From the NCBI GenBank assembly GCA_036403095.1, contig DASWRQ010000073.1, positions 1 to 42,719 of the forward strand: a stretch of DNA of 42,719 bases, given 5' to 3'. Positions 24,946-33,340 of this stretch are shown piece after piece. The notes under the pieces are model-generated. The model saw nothing but the letters and a program-made list of their open reading frames with translations. It was not told the DNA's origin and did no database searches. Within the stretch, counting starts at the first letter, position 1. Each line of letters starts with the position of its first letter. The translations under genes and the position numbers were made by a program. Source of the stretch: Kutzneria sp036403095 (GTDB lineage Bacteria > Actinomycetota > Actinomycetes > Mycobacteriales > Pseudonocardiaceae).

Positions 24946-25653
24946 TTGAGCACAGCGCACGACCTGACCCACGGCCGGCGCGCGGCCACCGCCACCCGCC
25001 GCGGCGTCCGCGACCACAACATGGACGCCGCCGCGCTCTTCCAGGCGTCCACCGGTGTCGCCGTCGCCGCCGTCGTCGACGGCATCGGCAACGACCCCGG
25101 CGGCGCCACCACCATGCGCCTGTTGGCCGAGACCGCCGTGCGCATCGGCGCCACCAAAGGCGCACTCGCCGGCGTGCTCGCCGCCGCCGCGCTCGTCGAA
25201 GACCCCGGCACCGAGCGCCACATTCCCGACGGCGTCATCGTGCTCGCCCTCGCCGTGCCCGGACACCCCACCCACCTCGCCTGGGTCGGCGACTCCCACG
25301 CCTACAGCTGGGACGGCACCCACCTGCACAGGCGTACCGACCCGCACACCATGGGCGCCTACCTTCGCGGCAACGGCGTCGCCGACCTCGCGCCCCTGCA
25401 CGACAGCTGGGTCCGCGTCACCCTCTCCAGCGCCACCGTCACCAACGTCGCCGTCTCCGCCGCGCCCGCCGACGAACTCCTCATCCTCGTCAGCGACGGA
25501 CTCGACATCGTTCCCCACGACGAACTCGAAAATCTCGTCCGGGAACACCACGACGACCCTGGCGCACTCGCCGACGCCATCGTCGCCGCCGCCCGCGAAA
25601 CCGAAGACGGCTACCGGGACGACGCCACCGCCATCGTCCTCACCACCCGATAA
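24946..25653 (+). CDS. PP2C-family (PPM) protein phosphatase-like protein
   Basis: This 235-residue protein starts at TTG 24946. PPM motifs occur in order: RRGVRDHNMDA (first acidic motif; Asn-Met-Asp where many have Asn-Glu-Asp), AAVVDGIGND (metal-binding Asp-Gly), LAWVGDSHAYSWDG (GDSR motif, with His for Arg), LLILVSDGLD (SDGL) and DDATAIVL (DNxTxxxV). These keep the main metal-ligand Asp residues, so phosphatase activity on Ser/Thr phosphoproteins is plausible. It is short and lacks sensor or membrane domains. It sits between trpS and the tRNA genes after the trpS terminator and is probably transcribed separately. Confidence 0.85.
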   Translation: MSTAHDLTHGRRAATATRRGVRDHNMDAAALFQASTGVAVAAVVDGIGNDPGGATTMRLLAETAVRIGATKGALAGVLAAAALVEDPGTERHIPDGVIVLALAVPGHPTHLAWVGDSHAYSWDGTHLHRRTDPHTMGAYLRGNGVADLAPLHDSWVRVTLSSATVTNVAVSAAPADELLILVSDGLDIVPHDELENLVREHHDDPGALADAIVAAARETEDGYRDDATAIVLTTR

Positions 25654-25700
25654 CTGTGGCGCTCGACACATCCAGGGCGGTGTCGGCGGGCAAAAAGAAG

Positions 25701-25771
25701 AGCGGGTGACGGGAATCGAACCCGCATGGCCAGCTTGGAAGGCTGGAGCTCTGCCATTGAGCTACACCCGC
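25701..25771 (-). tRNA. tRNA-Gly (anticodon TCC)
   Basis: On the minus strand a 71-nt cloverleaf is complete: acceptor GCGGGTG/CACCCGC with discriminator T, D-arm AGCTCAATGGCAGAGCT, anticodon stem CCAGC/GCTGG around CTTCCAA (anticodon TCC, reads GGA), and T-arm CGGGTTCGATTCCCG. The 3' CCA is not encoded. Confidence 0.97.
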
Positions 25772-25857
25772 GCGCACCCACAACCGGACCGGGTGCATGC
25801 GCGAGCTTAGCGGGTCGCGCTACTCTCATGCACGCGCCATCGCCAAGACGGCGCGCA

Positions 25858-25931
25858 CGGGGTGTGGCGCAGTTTGGTAGCGCACTCGCTTTGGGAGCGA
25901 GGGGCCGTGGGTTCAAATCCCGCCACCCCGA
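25858..25931 (+). tRNA. tRNA-Pro (anticodon TGG)
   Basis: A 74-nt cloverleaf: acceptor CGGGGTG/CACCCCG with discriminator A, D-arm with GCGCAGTTTGGTAGCGC, anticodon stem CTCGC/GCGAG around TTTGGGA (anticodon TGG, reads CCA), and T-arm with GGGTTCAAATCCC. The C1:G72 pair is typical of tRNA-Pro. CCA is not encoded. tRNA genes upstream of tig are common in actinobacteria. Confidence 0.97.
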
Positions 25932-26657
25932 CGATTGGGTGAACCATGCTCACGGGTGCCTATGGCTACCCGTTCGCCGTTATCGTCGGTGGGTTTTCTG
26001 GGGCTCTCGCCCCAGACCCCAAGCCAAGGGGCTCCGCCCCCTGGACCCCCGAGCTGGGGTGGGACCTCTTCGGTGGTGGCCGGTCGGGGGGTGGTACTCC
26101 GCTGGCTTGGGTTCTGGGGTAGTCGTTGACTTGGTGGGGTGCGCGGGGGCTCGCTGGTGTTGGGGGCGGTCTGCTCCTGGGTTCGTCTGGTGGGCAGCGC
26201 TGCCTTCGTCTGTGCCTGTCGTGGTTCGTCGCTGGCTTCGCTGGCATGTCTCGTGGTTGTCGCTGGCATGCCTGGTGGTTGGACGCTGGCTTGGCTGGCG
26301 TGTCTGTGTTGGCTGTCGGTGTCGGCCTTCGCTGGGGCCTTGGGGTCATCGCTAGCTTCCTCCTTGGCCTGGGTGTCCTTCCGCGGGCTGCCTGGCCTTC
26401 CTGTGCGTGGCCCTCGGGGTGGCTGGCGTACGTGTGCGTGGGCGGGAGGCGCTGCGGTCGGTGGGTCTGCGTTGCTTGGGGGTTCGGCGGGCGGGGGCCG
26501 TCGTCGCGGGTCGTCCGGTACTTGATCCGTTCCATGGCTGGGCGGTGGGGGTCGAGAGCCTCGCGCTTGGTGGTCGACCTAGACTTGGGTATCCAATCCC
26601 GGGGCGCTGTGCGGTCGGGAGCACTGTGCACGCATTTGTTCGTACGAGGAGACCACG
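25932..26657. other. 726-bp gene-free region, A-poor and G/T-rich
   Basis: Between tRNA-Pro and tig I see no supported gene. It starts with GC-rich hairpins (separate entry). From about 26090 to 26520 the plus strand is strikingly poor in A and rich in G and T, with repeated TGGCTGGC-like words and an imperfect direct repeat: a CGCTGGCTTCGCTGGCATGT block near 26230 and a CGCTGGCTTGGCTGGCGTGT block near 26283. The long frames on both strands (hydrophobic on plus, Pro/Arg-rich on minus) follow from this base bias and lack ribosome-binding sites. The last 100 bases probably contain the tig promoter. Confidence 0.6.
26000..26040. repeat. Pair of GGGGCTC hairpins downstream of tRNA-Pro
   Basis: GGGGCTCTCGCCCC (26000-26013) and GGGGCTCCGCCCC (26028-26040) are two short hairpins, each followed by a run of C (AGACCCC, TGGACCCCC). 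This GGGGCTCCGCCCC-type motif is a frequent extragenic repeat of actinomycete genomes and may also help end tRNA transcription. Confidence 0.6.
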
Positions 26658-28028
26658 TTGAAGAGCACCGTCGAGCAGCTGAGCCCGACCAGGGTCCGGA
26701 TCAACGTCGAGGTGCCGTTCGACGAGCTGAAGCCGAACTTCGACCGGGCCTACCGCAAGCTCGCCGGCCAGGTCCGCATTCCGGGCTTCCGCCAGGGCAA
26801 GGTGCCGCCGCGCGTGCTGGAGTCGCGCATCGGGCGCGCGCCGGTGCTGGACGAGGTGGTCAACGAGGCGATCCCGGCCAAGTACATGGAAGCGGTCAAC
26901 GCGGGCGAGGTCCGCGCGCTGGGCCGCCCGGACATCGAGGTCACGAAGATCGAGGACGGCGACCACCTGGCGTTCACCGCCGAGGTCGACATCCGCCCCG
27001 AGATCACGGTGCCCGCGTTCGGCGAGCTGGCCGTGAGCGTCGACGACATCGAGATCAGCGACGAGGACGTGGACAAGCAGCTCGACGAGCTGCGCGCCCG
27101 CTTCGGCACGCTGACCGGCGTCGACCGGCCGGCCGAGAACGGCGACTTCGTCACCATCGACCTGTCGGCGACCGTGGACGGCGCCGAGGTCGAGGAGGCC
27201 CGCACCACCGGCCTGTCCTACGAGATCGGCTCCGGCCAGCTCGTCGAGGGCATCGACGACGCCCTGATCGGCGCGGCGGCCGGCGAGACCAAGACGTTCA
27301 CCACCCAGCTCGTCGCCGGCGAGTTCGAGGGCCGCGACGCCGAGGTCGAGGTCAAGGTCGAGAACATCAAGAAGCGCGAGTTGCCCGAGGCCGACGACGA
27401 GTTCGCCCAGCTGGCCAGCGAGTTCGACACGCTCGACGAGCTCAAGGCCGACCTGCGCGAGCGCCTCGGCCGCGTCAACAAGATGCAGCAGGGCGTGCAG
27501 GCCCGCGACAAGGTGCTCGAGGCCCTCCTCGAGGTCACCGAGGTGCCGCTGCCCGAGGCCGTGGTGGCCGCCGAGGTCGAGACCCGCAAGCACGACGCGG
27601 TGCACGCCTTCGACCACGACGACGACCGCTTCAACGAGTGGCTGACCGAGCAGGGCCAGACCCCCGAGGAGTTCGACACCGAGCTGCGCACCGCCGCCGA
27701 GCAGGCCGTCAAGACCCAGCTCGTGCTCGACGCCGTCGCCGACGCGGAGCAGGTCCAGGTCAACGACGCCGAGCTGTCCGAGCGCATCGTCTACCAGGCC
27801 CAGCGCTTCGGCATCAGCCCCGACGAGTACGTCCAGCGGGCCCAGCAGGCCGGCCAGCTCGGCGCCATCTTCGCCGACGTCCGCCGGGGCAAGGCGCTCG
27901 CCTCGGTGGTCCGCCAGGCCACCGTGACCGACGCCTCCGGCAACACCGTCGACCTGGACGAACTGTTCGGCGCCCCGGCGGCCCCCGCCGCCGAGGAGAC
28001 CGCCGACGAGGCAGCCGAGCAGGAGTGA
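26658..28028 (+). CDS. tig: Trigger factor (ribosome-associated chaperone)
   Basis: Trigger factor binds ribosomal protein L23 at the exit tunnel and shields nascent chains. The 456-residue protein starts at TTG 26658 with AGGAGA five bases upstream. The N-terminal ribosome-binding motif GFRQGKVP is at residues 43-50. Residues about 160-245 (PAENGDFVTIDLSATVDGAEV..YEIGSGQLVEGIDDALIGAAAGETKTF) form the FKBP-like prolyl isomerase domain, and the C-terminal half is the helical substrate cradle. The very acidic end (EETADEAAEQE) is usual in actinobacteria. It is separated from clpP2 by a strong terminator. Confidence 0.98.
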   Translation: MKSTVEQLSPTRVRINVEVPFDELKPNFDRAYRKLAGQVRIPGFRQGKVPPRVLESRIGRAPVLDEVVNEAIPAKYMEAVNAGEVRALGRPDIEVTKIEDGDHLAFTAEVDIRPEITVPAFGELAVSVDDIEISDEDVDKQLDELRARFGTLTGVDRPAENGDFVTIDLSATVDGAEVEEARTTGLSYEIGSGQLVEGIDDALIGAAAGETKTFTTQLVAGEFEGRDAEVEVKVENIKKRELPEADDEFAQLASEFDTLDELKADLRERLGRVNKMQQGVQARDKVLEALLEVTEVPLPEAVVAAEVETRKHDAVHAFDHDDDRFNEWLTEQGQTPEEFDTELRTAAEQAVKTQLVLDAVADAEQVQVNDAELSERIVYQAQRFGISPDEYVQRAQQAGQLGAIFADVRRGKALASVVRQATVTDASGNTVDLDELFGAPAAPAAEETADEAAEQE

Positions 28029-28037
28029 CGCCCTGAG

Positions 28038-28079
28038 CGAACGCGGGCGGCGTCGGGACGTCGGCGCCGCCCGCGTTCG
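28038..28079 (+). terminator. tig: Strong hairpin terminator after tig
   Basis: A perfect 15-bp stem (28038-28052 with 28065-28079) with a 12-base loop starts 9 bp after the tig stop and is followed by TTAAAG. It implies that clpP2 is mostly transcribed from its own promoter in the ~95 bp that follow. Confidence 0.88.
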
Positions 28080-28175
28080 TTAAAGTCGGAAGCAAGCCAG
28101 CCGTGGGCCGCCCGCCGGGACACCGGGTCCGACCCGCCAGCTCGACCAAGCGACAAGCGACGCCAGGAGTCATCA

Positions 28176-28805
28176 GTGAGCCAGTACCAGCCACTCCAGT
28201 CCCGCTACGTGCTGCCGTCGTTCGTCGAGCGCACCAGCTATGGGGTCAAGGAGTCCAACCCCTACAACAAGCTGTTCGAGGAGCGCATCATCTTCCTCGG
28301 CGTGCAGATCGACGACGCGTCCGCCAACGACGTGATGGCGCAGCTGCTGTACCTGGAGTCGGTCGACCCCGACCGCGACATCGTCATGTACATCAACTCG
28401 CCCGGCGGCTCGTTCACCTCGCTGATGGCGATCTACGACACGATGCAGTACGTGCGCCCGGACATCGTCACCGTGTGCCTCGGCCAGGCCGCCTCCGCGG
28501 CCGCCGTGCTGCTCGCCGCGGGCACCCCCGGCAAGCGCCGCGCGCTGCCCAACTCCCGCATCATGATCCACCAGCCGGCCACCGAAGGCGTCTACGGCCA
28601 GGTGTCCGACCTGGAGATCCAGGCCAACGAGATCCAGCGGGTGCGCCGCGCCCTGGAGACCACCCTGGCCCGGCACACCAACAAGACGGCGGACGAGGTC
28701 GCGTCGGACATCGACCGCGACAAGATCCTCACCGCCGAGGAGGCCCGGGTCTACGGCATCATCGACGAGGTGCTGCCGTACCGGAAGCTGTCCGCGCAGA
28801 GCTGA
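28176..28805 (+). CDS. clpP2: ATP-dependent Clp protease proteolytic subunit, ClpP2 type
   Basis: ClpP subunits form the barrel that degrades proteins fed by ClpX or ClpC. The 209-residue protein starts at GTG 28176 (AGGAG seven bases upstream). The catalytic triad is Ser107 (LGQAASAAAV), His132 (IMIHQP) and Asp182 (DRDKILTAEEA). The start RYVLPSFVERTSYGVKESNPYNKLFEERIIFLG and the end YRKLSAQS match mycobacterial ClpP2 closely, not ClpP1. In mycobacteria ClpP2 needs ClpP1 to form the active mixed barrel; here no clpP1 lies between tig and this gene, nor elsewhere in the window. Confidence 0.96.
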   Translation: MSQYQPLQSRYVLPSFVERTSYGVKESNPYNKLFEERIIFLGVQIDDASANDVMAQLLYLESVDPDRDIVMYINSPGGSFTSLMAIYDTMQYVRPDIVTVCLGQAASAAAVLLAAGTPGKRRALPNSRIMIHQPATEGVYGQVSDLEIQANEIQRVRRALETTLARHTNKTADEVASDIDRDKILTAEEARVYGIIDEVLPYRKLSAQS

Positions 28806-29013
28806 ACGGGGCCCGTGGCCCCGGCCGACACGCCGAATCAGGCGAGTAATCGCCAGGTTCGACACGGTCGGGGCACGCTGGTCCTCCCGCTCGCCATCGC
28901 GGGCGGGTACCGTCGTGAGGAACGTGCGCGACCCATCGGTGTGGGTCGGGCCATCGTGACAGCCAGGTGAGCCGGCACCGCCGGTCCACCGGAGGGGACA
29001 GAGGTCAGCGGTC

Positions 29014-30294
<1,281 letters not shown>

Positions 30295-30310
30295 CGAACC
30301 GTCAGATCCG

Positions 30311-30354
30311 CACAAAGCCAGCCCATCCGGTGCACCGGATGGGCTGGCTTTGTG
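30311..30354. terminator. Perfect 44-bp palindrome: shared terminator of clpX and lpd
   Basis: Positions 30311-30332 and 30333-30354 are exact reverse complements (22-bp arms, no spacer). It lies 16 bp after the clpX stop and 12 bp before the lpd stop of the convergent gene. CACAAAG/CTTTGTG at the outer ends gives a short T-rich end in each direction. Confidence 0.92.
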
Positions 30355-30366
30355 GTGGGAAGCTCG

Positions 30367-31767
30367 TCAGAAGTTGATCATGTGGCCGGCCAGGCCGTGG
30401 ACGGCCTCCTTGACGGCCTCGCTCAACGTCGGGTGCGCGTGCACGTTGCGGGCCACCTCGTTGACCGTCAGGTCCCACTGCTGAGCCAGCGTCAGCTCGG
30501 GCAGCAGCTCGGTCACGTCCGGGCCGATCATGTGCGCGCCCAGCAGCTCGCCGTACTTCGCGTCCGAGATGAGCTTCACGAAGCCGCCGGGGTCGCCGAT
30601 GCCGTGCGCCTTGCCGTTCGCGGTGAAGGGGAACTTCGCGACCTTGACGTCGAAGCCCTTGGCCTCGGCCTGCTTCTGGGTGTAGCCGAAGCTGGCGATC
30701 TGCGGCTGGCAGAACGTGGCGCGAGGAATCATCACGTAGTCCAGCTCCATGGTCTCCGCGCCGGCGATCGTCTCGGCCGCCACGATGCCCATGGACTCGG
30801 CGGCGTGCGCCAGCATCAGCTTCGCGGTGACGTCGCCGATGGCGAAGATGTGCGGCACGCTCGTGCGGCCCCGGCCGTCGATGTCGATCGCGCCACGCTC
30901 GGTCAGGGAGACACCGGTCTTCTCCAGTCCGTAACCCTCGACCCGCGGCTGGAAGCCGATCGCCTGCAGCACCTTGTCGGCCTCCAGCACCTGCTGCTGG
31001 CCGTCCTTGCTGACGGTGACCCGGACCTTCTCGCCGGAGTCGTCGATCGCGTCGACCCGCGTCGAGGTGAGCACCTTGATGCCGAGCTTGCGGTAGCGCT
31101 TGGCCAGTTCGACCGAGACCTCCTCGTCCTCGAGCGGGACGGGCCGGTCCAGGAACTCGACGATCGTGACGTCGACGCCATAGCCGTGCATGACATACGC
31201 GAACTCCACGCCGATCGCGCCCGCGCCGGCGATGATGATGCTGCCCGGCAGCGTGTCGGTGAGGATCTGCTCCTCGTAGGTCACCACCCGCTCCGACAGC
31301 TTCGTGCCCGGCAGCAGGCGGGTCGTCGCGCCCGTCGCCAGGATGCAGTTGTCGAACGTGACCGTTTCCTGGCCGCCGTCGGTCAGCGCGACCTGGATCG
31401 TGTTGGCGTCGGTGAACGTGCCCCAGCCGAAGAACTGCTGGATCTTGTTCTTCTTCATCAGGAAGTGGACGCCCTTGACCCGGCCGTCGGCGACCTTGCG
31501 GCTGCGGGAGAAGGCCGCGCCGAAGTCCAGCGTGATGCCGCCCTCGGCGTGGATGCCGAACGCCTCGGCCTCGCCGGTCAGCAGGTGGGCCAGTTCGGCG
31601 TTGCGCAGCAGTGCCTTGGACGGGATGCAGCCCACGTTCAGGCAGACGCCGCCCCAGTACCGGTCCTCGATGATCGCGGTCCGCAGGCCCAGCTGCGCCG
31701 CCCGAATCGCCGCGACGTACCCGCCGGGGCCGGCCCCCACCACCACGACGTCGAAGTGTGTGCTCAT
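30367..31767 (-). CDS. lpd: Dihydrolipoyl dehydrogenase (LpdC type)
   Basis: The E3 enzyme oxidises dihydrolipoyl groups of 2-oxo-acid dehydrogenases and peroxynitrite-defence systems with NAD+, using FAD. The 466-residue protein starts at ATG 31765-31767 with AGGG seven bases upstream. FAD-binding VVVVGAGPGGYVAA (7-20), redox disulfide GGVCLNVGCIPSK (Cys42/Cys47), NAD-binding IIIAGAGAIGVEFAYV, second FAD motif VPHIFAIGDVT and the C-terminal HPTLSE (His445, Glu450) are all intact. The sequence is very close to mycobacterial LpdC. No E1 or E2 gene is adjacent. A 36-bp palindromic element lies 70 bp upstream. Confidence 0.97.
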   Translation of the reverse strand: MSTHFDVVVVGAGPGGYVAAIRAAQLGLRTAIIEDRYWGGVCLNVGCIPSKALLRNAELAHLLTGEAEAFGIHAEGGITLDFGAAFSRSRKVADGRVKGVHFLMKKNKIQQFFGWGTFTDANTIQVALTDGGQETVTFDNCILATGATTRLLPGTKLSERVVTYEEQILTDTLPGSIIIAGAGAIGVEFAYVMHGYGVDVTIVEFLDRPVPLEDEEVSVELAKRYRKLGIKVLTSTRVDAIDDSGEKVRVTVSKDGQQQVLEADKVLQAIGFQPRVEGYGLEKTGVSLTERGAIDIDGRGRTSVPHIFAIGDVTAKLMLAHAAESMGIVAAETIAGAETMELDYVMIPRATFCQPQIASFGYTQKQAEAKGFDVKVAKFPFTANGKAHGIGDPGGFVKLISDAKYGELLGAHMIGPDVTELLPELTLAQQWDLTVNEVARNVHAHPTLSEAVKEAVHGLAGHMINF

Positions 31768-31836
31768 ACTCCAACCCTAGTCAGCGCCACGGGCGCCTCT
31801 GATGTGACGTTCAAGCAGTGACTCGGCCGCCACACC

Positions 31837-31872
31837 CAACTTGCCTGTGAACCCAGTTCACAACCGCTTTGC
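31837..31872 (-). repeat. 36-bp palindrome-bearing element, copy 2
   Basis: On the minus strand this element matches copy 1 (8008-8043) at 33 of 36 positions and contains the identical 17-bp palindrome at 31846-31862. It lies 70 bp upstream of the lpd start and points toward it, the same orientation relative to the downstream gene as copy 1. The 18-bp array begins about 50 bp further upstream. Confidence 0.75.
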
Positions 31873-31924
31873 TCTGTGTCGCCGACACACTGGACGCTTG
31901 GCGATCGCCAGGATTTCGGCGAAG

Positions 31925-32285
31925 AAGAGAACTTTGCCAGTGGTCTGGCCGGTCGGCGGTGGACAGTGTTCGACGACAACCTCGACTTTGCCAACGACCT
32001 GGTCCGCCGCCGATGAGGTGGACTGTGCCGAAGTTCTCCACTTCGTCCACGGCCCGGCGTCTGCCGACGACCTCGACTTTTGCCAACCAGCTCGACTTTG
32101 TCGGCGCGCACGGCTTCGTCGGGCACCTCGACTCTGCCAACCAGGTCGACTTTGGCGGTGCGCTCGACGTCGTCGGGCACCTCGGTTTTGTCAACCACCT
32201 GGAGTTTGCCAACCACCTCGACTTTGCCGGCGCGCTCGACCTTGCCGAGAACCTCGAGTTCGTCGGCGAGGTCGACTTTGGCGGT
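31925..32285. repeat. Degenerate tandem array of 18-bp units (array 2)
   Basis: Eleven units of exactly 18 bp run without interruption from 32088 to 32285; one is CACCTCGACTTTGCCGGC. Less regular units, with indels such as the extra T near 32080, extend back to about 31925, where GAGAACTTTGCC is identical to a stretch in array 1. On the minus strand, the strand of fdhD and lpd, the regular part translates in one frame into hexads of the form x-[GAD]-[KRE]-[VL]-[ED]-[VLR], such as AGKVEV, TAKVDL and VGRVEV; the frame breaks at the extra T. No start codon or ribosome-binding site supports a gene. The 600-bp fdhD-lpd gap holds nothing else except the palindromic element. Confidence 0.82.
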
Positions 32286-32367
32286 CGAGGGGTGGGCGGC
32301 GGCGATGTAGTTGTAGGCGGACTTCTCGGGGTTGGCGGAGTGGAGGTCTCTGTCGGGGAGGTGTTGG

Positions 32368-33192
32368 TCAGCGGAGCACGCGGTCGGCGCGGGTGTAGAC
32401 GTTCATGGAGTCTCCACGGAGGAAGCCGATGAGGGTCATGCCCTGCTCCTCGGCGAGCTCGGCGGCGAGGGAGGACGGGGCGGACACGGCAGCGAGGACG
32501 GGGATGCCGGCCATGGCGGCCTTCTGCACGAGTTCGAAGGAAGCTCGGCCGGAGACCATGAGCACGAGGCCGCGCAGCGGGATGAGACCGGACTGGACGG
32601 CCCAGCCGATGACCTTGTCGACGGCGTTGTGCCGACCGACGTCCTCGCGGGCGACGAGGAGCTCGCCGTCGGTGGTGAACAGCCCGGCGCCGTGCAGCCC
32701 GCCGGTGGAGTCGAAGACCTTCTGGGCGGCCCGGAGGGTGTCGGGCAGCGTGGCCAGGACGTCGACGGAGACGGCGCAGTCGTCGGCGGCAGGGGAGTAG
32801 CGGGTGCGCAGCTTGACGGCGTCCAGGGCGGCCTTGCCGCACACGCCGCAGGAGGACGTGGTGTAGAAGTTGCGCTCCACACCGACGTCAGGCGGCGCGA
32901 CGCCGGGGGAAAGTGAGACTTCGAGCACATTGTAGGTGTTCCGGCCGTCGGGACCGGTTCCGGCGCAGTAGCGGGCGGCCGAGATGTCCTCGCGATCGCC
33001 GATCACGCCCTCGGTGAGCAGAAAGCCGTGGGCCAGTTCCACATCGTTGCCCGGCGTTCGCATCGTCACCGCGACCGCTTTTCCGTCAATACGCAATTCG
33101 AGTGGTTCTTCGGCCGCTAGTGCATCCGGACGAGAGCGTTCGCCCTGGTGGGAGAGCTTGAGCACCGGTCGCCGGACCGTCACCCTACCCAT
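32368..33192 (-). CDS. fdhD: Formate dehydrogenase accessory sulfurtransferase FdhD
   Basis: FdhD transfers sulfur from a cysteine desulfurase to the molybdenum cofactor so that formate dehydrogenases become active. The 274-residue protein starts at ATG 33192 with GGGAGG seven bases upstream; longer starts overlap the upstream promoter region. It has the sulfur-carrier SSCGVCGKAAL with Cys115 and Cys118, LAHGFLLTEGVI, FTTDGELLVAREDVGRHNAVDKVIG and VSGRASFELVQKAAMAG, all diagnostic of the family. The neighbours, a formate/oxalate-type transporter and an FdhF/YdeP-like oxidoreductase, support a formate module. Its 3' end is 82 bp from the 18-bp array. Confidence 0.96.
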   Translation of the reverse strand: MGRVTVRRPVLKLSHQGERSRPDALAAEEPLELRIDGKAVAVTMRTPGNDVELAHGFLLTEGVIGDREDISAARYCAGTGPDGRNTYNVLEVSLSPGVAPPDVGVERNFYTTSSCGVCGKAALDAVKLRTRYSPAADDCAVSVDVLATLPDTLRAAQKVFDSTGGLHGAGLFTTDGELLVAREDVGRHNAVDKVIGWAVQSGLIPLRGLVLMVSGRASFELVQKAAMAGIPVLAAVSAPSSLAAELAEEQGMTLIGFLRGDSMNVYTRADRVLR

Positions 33193-33340
33193 TTCGGAAC
33201 CTCCCAGTTTCGTAAGTCTGCGGTTCATTCCGTTCGGCGCGTGAGCGGTGCCGTTCGTCGTTACGTGCGCCACTCGGTCGTGCCGAGTCACACTGGATCC
33301 CAATAGGTTCCATTCTCAACTATCTGGGAGGGCAGTGGAG

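Noticed and set aside
25966..26631. A 221-residue Pro/Arg/Thr-rich minus-strand gene and a hydrophobic 128-residue plus-strand gene
   Set aside because: Both follow directly from the A-poor G/T bias of this region; neither has a plausible ribosome-binding site or known domain.
32088..32285. CRISPR array
   Set aside because: Units are 18 bp, contiguous and degenerate, with no alternating conserved repeats and unique spacers, and no cas genes are present.
31869..32432. A 187-residue plus-strand frame over array 2 giving F-x-x-x-L-D hexads
   Set aside because: It is regular only because the DNA repeat is 18 bp. It overlaps fdhD, has no ribosome-binding site, and the minus strand gives an equally regular reading.
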